Below, piece by piece: positions 20,916 through 28,837 of a DNA stretch of 64,000 nt (position 1 is its first letter; each line of letters begins with the position of its first letter). The notes under the pieces are model-generated. The model ran no database searches. It saw nothing but the letters and a program-made list of their open reading frames with translations, and was not told where the DNA came from. This DNA comes from Flavobacteriaceae bacterium. GTDB taxonomy: Bacteria; Bacteroidota; Bacteroidia; Flavobacteriales; Flavobacteriaceae. Position numbers and translations under genes: made by a program. The stretch covers positions 22,480-86,479 of the forward strand of contig JABAZD010000028.1 in the NCBI GenBank assembly GCA_018608705.1, in the 5' to 3' direction.

Positions 20916-21230
20916 ATGATTGAATTATCACAAAACGATTGGGCTTCTCAAAAAGAAGCTGATTCAGAATCAATTATTATCGATGTCCGTACCAAAGATG
21001 AATTAGAAGAAGGTTTGATTCCTGATGCAATTCACATGGATATATACAAAGGGCAAGAATTTATATCGGGGCTCGAAAAACTTGATAAAACTCTAAGTTA
21101 TTATGTGTATTGCCGGTCAGGAAATAGAAGTGCTCAAGCCTGTTCAATAATGAGTCAAATGGGATTTAAGTCAACCTTTAATTTATCTGGAGGTTTTTTA
21201 GGATGGACAGGTCCATCTTTAACTCCTTAA
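20916..21230 (+). CDS. Rhodanese-like domain protein (cytoplasmic)
   Basis: 'IIDVRTKDELEEGLIPDAIHMDI' and active-site loop 'VYCRSGNRSAQA'. Confidence 0.9.
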   Translation: MIELSQNDWASQKEADSESIIIDVRTKDELEEGLIPDAIHMDIYKGQEFISGLEKLDKTLSYYVYCRSGNRSAQACSIMSQMGFKSTFNLSGGFLGWTGPSLTP

Positions 21231-21239
21231 TAACATTTT

Positions 21240-21623
21240 ATGAAATTCAGATGTATATTTTTTATCGTCATTAGCTTTTTAAGCTGTAAAAATGAGGACC
21301 TAAATTTAGTGCAGCTTATTAGTATTGATGAATTTATAAAATTTTCTAAAATTAATGAAGTTCAGCTTGTTGATGTGAGGACTCCTAAAGAGTACGCAAA
21401 TGGCCATATTTTAAACTCCAAAAACATTGATTTTTTAGACACAAACTTTGAATTATATATAAAAAAACTAGATAAAAAGTTGCCCATTATTGTATATTGT
21501 CAAAGCGGAGGCAGAAGTGCAAAGAGTGCTTTAAAATTAATATCTAATTCCTATGTAAAGGTTTATGATCTAGAGGGTGGTTTTTCTAGATGGTTGTCTA
21601 ACGGCGGGAATGTTGAAAAATAA
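21240..21623 (+). CDS. Rhodanese-like lipoprotein
   Basis: Lipobox FLSC; 'LVDVRTPKEYANGHILNSKNIDF', 'VYCQSGGRSAKSA'. Confidence 0.9.
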   Translation: MKFRCIFFIVISFLSCKNEDLNLVQLISIDEFIKFSKINEVQLVDVRTPKEYANGHILNSKNIDFLDTNFELYIKKLDKKLPIIVYCQSGGRSAKSALKLISNSYVKVYDLEGGFSRWLSNGGNVEK

Positions 21624-21630
21624 ATTTCTC

Positions 21631-22515
21631 CTAGGTCCATAAAGGAGTTGGATAGGCTCCTTTTTTGGTGAGCTTACCAAGTGTTTCTACAGCAACTTTT
21701 TTGTCATCGTAATAAGTTACACCAAACCATGTACTTTTAGCCTCAATAACTTCAACAGTTATGTGTCCGTTTTCCATCATTTCTTGAGTTACAAAAGGTA
21801 AGTAAATTTCGCTTTTTTCAAGGTTTTCAGGAGTTTGTAAAAACTTGGTAAAGTAAGATTCTATATAATTAAATATTGAATCATTACAAATCCAAAAATT
21901 CATTGATACAGCTGTGTTTGGGTTAAGAACTATTCCGGAATCTTCGTCAATGATTTGAGCATCTTTTTCCAGGATTTTAGTCCGCTCTATTATTGACTTT
22001 AATTGCTTGTTTTCTATTTCACAAATACCTCTAGATACAGATCCAAATTCTGAAAGAGTATTATTTAAATTATATGATACAAGGGCGAAATTAGTAGATG
22101 ATTTGTTATCTTTTATAAAATGAGCTGCCCCATGAAAAGCGTTCTGGCCATAGTAGTCATCTGCATTTATGATTACAAAATTGCCTGAAATTACATTTCT
22201 TGCGGTCCAAACAGCGTGGGCAGTTCCCCACGGTTTTTCACGTTCTGTATTTAACGAAATTTCTTTAGGTATATCTTTTATATCTTGGACTAGGACATCC
22301 AGTTTTACTTGCTTAGGAAGTTTATTCGAAAGATATGTTTCTAAGAATGATTTATTAGCAGCTTTAGTGATAATTACAATGTGATTGAATTTATTTTTCA
22401 AGGCGTCAGAAATACTAAACTCCATTAGGAATTCTTTTGCAGGCCCTAGTTCGTCAAATTGTTTTAGTTTGCCATATCGGCTACCACTTCCAGCAGCCAT
22501 CAATAATAAAGTCAT
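21631..22515 (-). CDS. Sugar-phosphate nucleotidyltransferase (NTP_transferase)
   Basis: 'MTLLLMAAGSGSRYGKLKQFDELGPAKEFLMEFSI', 'NADDYYG'. Confidence 0.85.
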   Translation of the reverse strand: MTLLLMAAGSGSRYGKLKQFDELGPAKEFLMEFSISDALKNKFNHIVIITKAANKSFLETYLSNKLPKQVKLDVLVQDIKDIPKEISLNTEREKPWGTAHAVWTARNVISGNFVIINADDYYGQNAFHGAAHFIKDNKSSTNFALVSYNLNNTLSEFGSVSRGICEIENKQLKSIIERTKILEKDAQIIDEDSGIVLNPNTAVSMNFWICNDSIFNYIESYFTKFLQTPENLEKSEIYLPFVTQEMMENGHITVEVIEAKSTWFGVTYYDDKKVAVETLGKLTKKGAYPTPLWT

Positions 22516-22653
22516 ATAATTAATTTTGTATGGATGCAAAAATATAGTTTTTAAATGTAAGTTGTAATCAAATTTTTCTAAACATTTTTAAGAAATTAAT
22601 AATACTCAATTATATATTGTAATTTTGATTTAACTAATTTTAATAATTCACTA

Positions 22654-23718
22654 ATGATTGTTAAGTTTTTAAGTTTCGTATTATTTTATTTTTATCTATC
22701 AATATTTGTGTTAGTTGCTCAAGTACCGCAGTACTATACAACTATTGATTTTACTTTACAAGGGGATCAACTTAAGGATGAACTTTCAGAGCTAATTATA
22801 GACACACATACAAACTTAATTCCTTACACTTCCTCTTCGACAGATACCTGGGATGTTTTAAGAATTAGTGATTTAGTAGACGTTGACTCCAATAATGTTT
22901 TGTTAATCTATGGCTATGATGATAATGATGAGTCTACCAAAAATGATCGAACTAGAAATATTTACTCCAATCAAAGCGGTAGTTGTATTGGGTATTGGAA
23001 TAGAGAACATGTTTTTGCGAAAAGCCTAGCAAACCCAAGCTTAGTCACAAACCAGCCAGGCCCAGGGACAGATATACACAATCTAAGATCTGCCGATTGT
23101 CAAATGAATTCTACTCGCAATAATCGTCTCTTTGTAAGTGGATCAGGAAACTCTGGAACTTCAGGAAGTTACTTTTACCCTGGAGATGAGTTTAAAGGAG
23201 ATGTAGCCAGAATAATAATGTATATGTATTTGCGTTATCCTTCACAATGTGAACCATTAAATATTGGTGTTGGGAGTAGTTCTTACTCTCAAAATGGTGA
23301 TATTCCTGATTTATTTTTAGATTGGAATGATCAAGATCCTGTTTCTGAATTTGAACTTAATAGAAATGATGTTATCTATTCGTATCAAGGAAATAGAAAC
23401 CCTTTTATTGACAACCCTTATTTGGCTACTCTTATTTGGAATGGACCAATTACTACAGATTCTTGGGGTGTTCTGTCTAATACTGAAATAACCACTAAAA
23501 ATTTAACAGTATTTCCTACGATTACCAGCGATTATTTATACATAAGTGGAATAATTAATGAGCAATATTCAGTTCAAATATTTAATCAATTAGGTCAAGC
23601 TTTAGAGGTTGAAATTAGCAATAACAGAATTGATGTTTCTGATTTCTCAAGTGGAGTTTACATATTAAAATTTGAACAAGCAAACCAGGTACAACAAACG
23701 AAGTTTTTTATCCGTTAG
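22654..23718 (+). CDS. Secreted endonuclease I family nuclease with T9SS C-terminal sorting domain
   Basis: 'IGYWNREHVFAKSL...GPGTDIHNLRSADCQMNSTRNNRLF' (EndA/NucM-like HNH) and CTD 'NLTVFPTITSDYLYISG...SSGVYILKFEQ'. Confidence 0.9.
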   Translation: MIVKFLSFVLFYFYLSIFVLVAQVPQYYTTIDFTLQGDQLKDELSELIIDTHTNLIPYTSSSTDTWDVLRISDLVDVDSNNVLLIYGYDDNDESTKNDRTRNIYSNQSGSCIGYWNREHVFAKSLANPSLVTNQPGPGTDIHNLRSADCQMNSTRNNRLFVSGSGNSGTSGSYFYPGDEFKGDVARIIMYMYLRYPSQCEPLNIGVGSSSYSQNGDIPDLFLDWNDQDPVSEFELNRNDVIYSYQGNRNPFIDNPYLATLIWNGPITTDSWGVLSNTEITTKNLTVFPTITSDYLYISGIINEQYSVQIFNQLGQALEVEISNNRIDVSDFSSGVYILKFEQANQVQQTKFFIR

Positions 23719-23722
23719 CGTA

Positions 23723-24058
23723 ATGAGAAAATTTATAATTGTAGTATTGTTAATCTTTAGTGCCAAACAGATGCTTGCTCAAAAGATGTATTCGGTTGAC
23801 TATGAAAATCAAGCAGACATTTCTGTATTTGTTGTCGACTATGCAAATCAAGCTGACTTAAAAGTCTTTAAAGAAGATTATTCTAATCAGGCTGATGGAA
23901 ATAATGGACTTTGGTTTTTCACTGATTATGCCAATCAAGCCGATAAGAAGATCTTCTTTGTTAAGTATCAAAACCAATCGGATCTAAAGATCTTCTTTGT
24001 TAAATATAGAAATGAAGCGGGATGGCAAAAAAATGCCAAAAAACATCTTTTATACTAA
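23723..24058 (+). CDS. DUF6150-like secreted repeat protein
   Basis: Signal peptide MRKFIIVVLLIFSAKQMLAQ then tandem [VY]DYxNQADxxVF units. Confidence 0.8.
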   Translation: MRKFIIVVLLIFSAKQMLAQKMYSVDYENQADISVFVVDYANQADLKVFKEDYSNQADGNNGLWFFTDYANQADKKIFFVKYQNQSDLKIFFVKYRNEAGWQKNAKKHLLY

Positions 24059-24170
24059 GTCTACTTAAAATCAACTTGAACAGTTATTATTTTTTAGTTA
24101 CATAGATTTTAAATAATTTTAAATTCACTTATTGCTTGTTATAGGTGTATTAGTTTATTGAAATATTTTC

Positions 24171-24866
24171 ATGAAAATCCGTCCTGAATTATCAATTGTT
24201 ATACCAGTTTTCAATGAGGAAGGCTCTATAAGAGCCTTAGTTAATTCAATAAAAAAAACACTTCATTTTTACAGTTATGAAATTATTTTTATAGATGATG
24301 GTTCATCTGATTCAACTTTGGTTAATATAAAATCTCTTGAATGTTCGTGCATAAGCCTTATAGTTTTTGATTCTAATAAAGGACAAAGTTCTGCCCTTGC
24401 TGCGGGAATTAATTTAGCTAGAGGCACCTATATAATAACAATGGATGGAGATTTTCAGAACGACCCCTCTGATATCCCCAAAATGGTTCGTATGATTTCA
24501 AATAAAAACTTAGACATGGTTATAGGGATACGTGATAACCGTCAAGATCCTTTAATAAAAACCCTACCTTCAAAAATCGCAAACTTTTTAATAAGGGTTA
24601 CAACTCAGCTTAAAATAACTGATTCTGGTTGTGCGCTAAAGGTAATGACTTCCAAGGTTGCTAAAAGCATTCCTTTACATGGAGATTTACATCGGTTTAT
24701 GGCATTGAATGCACATTTTAAAGGAGCTTTAATTAATGAAATTCCGATTATTCACCACCCTAGAAAATATGGAGTTTCTAAATATGGTCTAGGTAGAATA
24801 TTCATAGTCATCAAGGATCTATTAATAATTATTATCAATCATAAGTTTTCAAGTTATAAGATTTAA
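24171..24866 (+). CDS. Family 2 glycosyltransferase (dolichol-phosphate mannosyltransferase-like)
   Basis: 'LSIVIPVFNEEGSIRALVNSI', 'IIFIDDGSSDSTL', 'ITMDGDFQNDPSDIPKM'. Confidence 0.88.
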   Translation: MKIRPELSIVIPVFNEEGSIRALVNSIKKTLHFYSYEIIFIDDGSSDSTLVNIKSLECSCISLIVFDSNKGQSSALAAGINLARGTYIITMDGDFQNDPSDIPKMVRMISNKNLDMVIGIRDNRQDPLIKTLPSKIANFLIRVTTQLKITDSGCALKVMTSKVAKSIPLHGDLHRFMALNAHFKGALINEIPIIHHPRKYGVSKYGLGRIFIVIKDLLIIIINHKFSSYKI

Positions 24867-24934
24867 ATTTTTATCAAATACAACAATCTGATTGTTTCGA
24901 AAATTAGTAGTAATTTTAAATCCTAATTAATTGA

Positions 24935-25801
24935 ATGTCATCAACTGTTAAAATAATTGAATGCCCACGAGATGCCATGCAGGGTATAAAGTCTTTTATC
25001 CCTACATCTAAAAAAGTTCAGTATATCCAGTCCTTACTTAGAGTTGGTTTTGACACAATTGATTTTGGTAGCTTTGTTTCCCCCAAAGCTATACCTCAAA
25101 TGGTTGATACTGCAGAGGTTTTGTCTCTACTGGACCTCAGTAAAACTTCCAGTAAGTTGTTGGCTATTATAGCTAATAGTCGTGGTGCATTAGAAGCTGC
25201 TAGTTACAAAGAAATTGATTTTTTAGGTTTCCCTTTCTCGATATCTGAAAATTTTCAGATGAGAAATACCCATAAAACTATTAATCAGTCAATAGACACT
25301 TTAAAAGAGGTTTTGTCTATTGCTGAGACACATGACAAAAGGGTAGTTGTATATCTTTCAATGGCATTTGGTAATCCTTATGGTGACCCCTGGGATGTTG
25401 ATATAGTAGGGGAGTGGACCAATCGATTAAATAGGATGGGTGTAGAGATTATATCCTTAAGTGATACAGTTGGAAGTTCTACTCCACAAACTATTTCTTA
25501 TTTATTTAAAAACTTAATTTCTGCTTATAAACATATTGAGTTTGGAGCTCACTTACATACAAACCCTTTGCATTGGCATTCTAAAGTTGAAGCGGCCTAC
25601 AAGGCTGGGTGTATTAGGTTTGATGGAGCTGTACAAGGATTTGGAGGTTGTCCAATGGCTAATGATCAACTGACAGGCAATATGCCTACTGAAAAGCTAC
25701 TTTCTTATTTTACAACCCAAAAATCTTTACATCAGCTTAACGCGCTTAGTTTTGAAAGCGCTTATAATGAGGCTAAAAAGATTTTTTCTAACTATTATTA
25801 A
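24935..25801 (+). CDS. Hydroxymethylglutaryl-CoA lyase
   Basis: 'IECPRDAMQGIKSFIPTSKKVQYIQSLLRVGFDTIDFGSFVSPKAIPQM', 'FDGAVQGFGGCPMANDQLTGNMPTE'. Confidence 0.9.
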   Translation: MSSTVKIIECPRDAMQGIKSFIPTSKKVQYIQSLLRVGFDTIDFGSFVSPKAIPQMVDTAEVLSLLDLSKTSSKLLAIIANSRGALEAASYKEIDFLGFPFSISENFQMRNTHKTINQSIDTLKEVLSIAETHDKRVVVYLSMAFGNPYGDPWDVDIVGEWTNRLNRMGVEIISLSDTVGSSTPQTISYLFKNLISAYKHIEFGAHLHTNPLHWHSKVEAAYKAGCIRFDGAVQGFGGCPMANDQLTGNMPTEKLLSYFTTQKSLHQLNALSFESAYNEAKKIFSNYY

Positions 25802-25823
25802 AAATAATTGTATTTATTATTTT

Positions 25824-25844
25824 TATTTAGAATCATTCTACATT
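25824..25844. promoter_or_regulatory. Fur-box-like 10-1-10 inverted repeat, copy 1
   Basis: TATTTAGAAT-C-ATTCTACATT; 9/10 palindromic. Confidence 0.6.
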
Positions 25845-25858
25845 ATATTTACAAATTA

Positions 25859-25879
25859 TATTTAGAATGATTTTAAATA
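25859..25879. promoter_or_regulatory. Fur-box-like 10-1-10 inverted repeat, copy 2
   Basis: TATTTAGAAT-G-ATTTTAAATA; same left arm as copy 1, centres 35 bp apart. Confidence 0.6.
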
Positions 25880-25888
25880 ATATAAAAA

Positions 25889-26233
25889 ATGACAGACAAT
25901 TATGACGATATTAGCGTAATTCATTACAATGATTTTGGTGTAGCTTTCAATTGGAAAGAGAGCACTGTTTTTTCGAAAAATAAAATTCAATTGGTATTTA
26001 AAAATACTGGATTACTTCTTTCTAAACATCAATTATTTACTTTCAAATCCGAAATAGAATACGTTATACTTAACAGGTGTAATTGTAGTGAAAAATCCAA
26101 AAATTTAATCCCTTCACCTTGTGAATATATAAGTTTCGCTTTGTCCAACTCTGAGCTTATGGGATTGATGGATTTATTAAAAGGAGTATGCTTTAATATT
26201 CAACTTTCAGATATGTTAGAAAATATTATTTAA
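25889..26233 (+). CDS. Conserved hypothetical, DUF6686-like, small Cys-containing protein
   Basis: 114-aa ORF with 'NRCNCSEKSKNLIPSPCEYISFALSN'; position ahead of the DUF4856/imelysin cluster. Confidence 0.55.
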   Translation: MTDNYDDISVIHYNDFGVAFNWKESTVFSKNKIQLVFKNTGLLLSKHQLFTFKSEIEYVILNRCNCSEKSKNLIPSPCEYISFALSNSELMGLMDLLKGVCFNIQLSDMLENII

Positions 26234-26250
26234 AATAATTATAAATAAGC

Positions 26251-26281
26251 TTGTTTACTTTAACTTTTGGTATTAAATTTG
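26251..26281 (+). promoter_or_regulatory. Bacteroidota-type promoter upstream of the DUF4856 gene
   Basis: TTG-N20-TAAATTTG. Confidence 0.6.
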
Positions 26282-26338
26282 CCAAAAATATATATCACTA
26301 TTTTAAATAAGTCTAAATAAGAATTAAATATAATTATT

Positions 26339-27523
26339 ATGAAAATCTATTACAATTCAATTAAATTATTAGTTGCTTCAATGTTAATTGCAACAAACTT
26401 CTCCTGTTCATCAGATGATGATCAAGTTATTACTACTCCAAATGAAGTTATAGCTCCCGATACATATGTATTCGAAAGACAAGGAGAAAGTACTGTCAGT
26501 TATGGAGGTCAAACAGCTAGACTAGATATGGCTGCTTCTTTATTTGGAAAACTTAATGACGAGAATGTTGACGGAGCATCGCTTCTTCAAATGTTCGAAG
26601 ATGGAACCGGTTTCACAGCAGAGGACGGTGCTTCTCAGGATCAAATTGACGCTATTAATGCGTTAAATAGTTCTGGTAAAAAATTAGGAAACAAAACAGC
26701 TGCTTATGGAGATGCTTCTGTACAACCTAAAATTGCTGGATTTTTGACTGAATATGCAGAAAATGTATCTACTAATTTTAATGTAGATGCTGGAGTAGGT
26801 GTTTCTGGATCTCATACAGGTTCTGGAGGACGAACTGTTCGAATAAACGAAAAAGGTATGGAGCTAAACCAAGTATTTGCTAAGTCGCTCATAGGTGCTT
26901 TAGTTATGGACCAGGTTGCTTACGGATACCTAAGTGAAGTTAAAATTGGAGACGATGTTGATAATGACGCTTCTGCATTAGGAGCTGGAGAATATACAAC
27001 CATGGAACACCATTTTGACGAAGGTCTCGGATATGTGTACGGACAAGAGTCGGATATTACGACAGCGTCTACGCCACAAGGTAATGGGATTTTATTTAAT
27101 AAATATCTTAAAAAAGTTAATGAATCTGAAGAGCCTGGGCTCGCTACAGAAATTTATGATGCATTCAAATTGGGTAGAGCAGCCATAGTTGCTAGTAATT
27201 CTGAAGTAAGAGACGAACAAGCTGAGATTGTTAAAACTAAAATGTCTAGAGTAATTCTTCATAAAGCAGCTCATTATCTTAGGGGTGCTGCAGAAGCTAA
27301 AGCAGCTGCTGATGTAGATTATGCTGATTATTTCCACGGCCTTTCTGAGGGATATGGATTTATTTTAAGTCTCCAATTCACTTATGATGCTGACGGAATG
27401 AATTATTTTTCTCATTCAGAAGTTGAAACAATGTTATCAACGCTTGAATCTGGAAACGGATTTTGGGATAGAACTCCTTCTGAGTTAGATGATATGGCTG
27501 CACAAATTGAAGCTAAATTGTAA
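26339..27523 (+). CDS. DUF4856 lipoprotein
   Basis: Lipobox NFSC-SSDDD; 'VYFERQGESTVSYGGQTARLDM'-type start and 'TTMEHHFDEGLGYVYG'. Confidence 0.85.
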   Translation: MKIYYNSIKLLVASMLIATNFSCSSDDDQVITTPNEVIAPDTYVFERQGESTVSYGGQTARLDMAASLFGKLNDENVDGASLLQMFEDGTGFTAEDGASQDQIDAINALNSSGKKLGNKTAAYGDASVQPKIAGFLTEYAENVSTNFNVDAGVGVSGSHTGSGGRTVRINEKGMELNQVFAKSLIGALVMDQVAYGYLSEVKIGDDVDNDASALGAGEYTTMEHHFDEGLGYVYGQESDITTASTPQGNGILFNKYLKKVNESEEPGLATEIYDAFKLGRAAIVASNSEVRDEQAEIVKTKMSRVILHKAAHYLRGAAEAKAAADVDYADYFHGLSEGYGFILSLQFTYDADGMNYFSHSEVETMLSTLESGNGFWDRTPSELDDMAAQIEAKL

Positions 27524-27650
27524 AATAGATTTCATTCAGATATTTTAACTCAATTATAAGAAATAATATTTTAGATCTTATATCCAATTATACTATTTTT
27601 GCATGGGGGATTTGATTAGTCATCTCCCTCATGTATTTTAAACCACAAAT

Positions 27651-28766
27651 ATGAATATTAAAAAGACTTCTTGCATATATCTTTTAATAGCTTTTTTAAT
27701 AGCTTTATCATGCTCTGATTCATCAGATTCTAATGAAAATGTTGTTGATAATTTTGATCGTCAAACAATTTTAGAAAATGTAACAGACAATATTATTTTA
27801 CCAGCTTTTGATGATTTTAATCCTAAAATTGCTCAGTTAAAAGAAAGTATTACCCAATTTTCAATTTCAACTACTTTAGCCAACTTAGAAACAGTTCAAG
27901 AGCTATGGGTTGATGCCTACAAGTCTTGGCAACATTTAGAAATGTTTAATATTGCGAAGGCTGAAGAGTTATATTTTTTACAAAAAATGAACACATATCC
28001 AACCAGTGTTTCTCGAATTGAAAATAACATAAATACTAATAATTACAATCTTGATTCAAACAATAACAATTGGTCTGCTCAAGGTTTTCCAGCTTTAGAT
28101 TATTTATTGTTCGGATTGGCCGATACAAATTCAGAGACTCTTATTTTCTACCAAAATGATGAAAATTTAGCTTACTTAAATTATTTACAAGCTGTAGCAT
28201 CCCAAATGTTACAAGTCACAGATATGGTTCATCAGGATTGGATTTTAATTAGGGATGTTTTTGTAACTTCTTCTGAAAATTCAGCGACTTCAAGTCTTAA
28301 TATGCTAACTAATGATTTTATTTATTATTTCGAAAAGGGATTGAGAACTAATAAGTTTGGTATTCCAGCAGGTGTTTTTTCAGGCAATAATACACGTGCA
28401 GCTAATGTAGAGGCCTATTATAATTCAACGATATCCAAAACATTGGCTTTAGAAGCAATTGAAGCTGTTGAAGGGTTTTTTATAGGGCAAACTTACAATT
28501 CCACTTCAACAGGTGAATCTTTGAAGAGTTATTTAGATTACATGACAGATAATACTACATTAAGTTCAACTGTTCTGATGAAGTTTAGCGATTCTAAGCT
28601 ATTGATTAATACACTTGATGATAATTTTGTTAACCAAATAGTTTTAAATAATGAACTTATGATTGATGTTTTTAACAAACTTCAAGAAGGTGTAGTGTTA
28701 TTAAAAACAGACATGTTATCTGTTTTAAGCATTTCAGTTGATTACATTGACGCTGACGGTGATTAA
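27651..28766 (+). CDS. Imelysin family lipoprotein
   Basis: 'LQELWVDAYKSWQHLEMFNI'-like and 'AQGFPALDYLLFGL' imelysin motifs; lipobox ALSC. Confidence 0.88.
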   Translation: MNIKKTSCIYLLIAFLIALSCSDSSDSNENVVDNFDRQTILENVTDNIILPAFDDFNPKIAQLKESITQFSISTTLANLETVQELWVDAYKSWQHLEMFNIAKAEELYFLQKMNTYPTSVSRIENNINTNNYNLDSNNNNWSAQGFPALDYLLFGLADTNSETLIFYQNDENLAYLNYLQAVASQMLQVTDMVHQDWILIRDVFVTSSENSATSSLNMLTNDFIYYFEKGLRTNKFGIPAGVFSGNNTRAANVEAYYNSTISKTLALEAIEAVEGFFIGQTYNSTSTGESLKSYLDYMTDNTTLSSTVLMKFSDSKLLINTLDDNFVNQIVLNNELMIDVFNKLQEGVVLLKTDMLSVLSISVDYIDADGD

Positions 28767-28799
28767 TAAATATTTTAAAATTAATAATTTCCACAATTT

Positions 28800-28833
28800 A
28801 AGGTTCTCTTTTTTAAATCCGAGAGCCTTTTTT
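28800..28833 (+). terminator. Intrinsic-terminator-like hairpin between imelysin and HTTM genes
   Basis: AAGGTTCTC-TTTTTTAAATCC-GAGAGCCTT then T-run, ending 4 nt before the next ATG. Confidence 0.8.
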
Positions 28834-28837
28834 CAAT

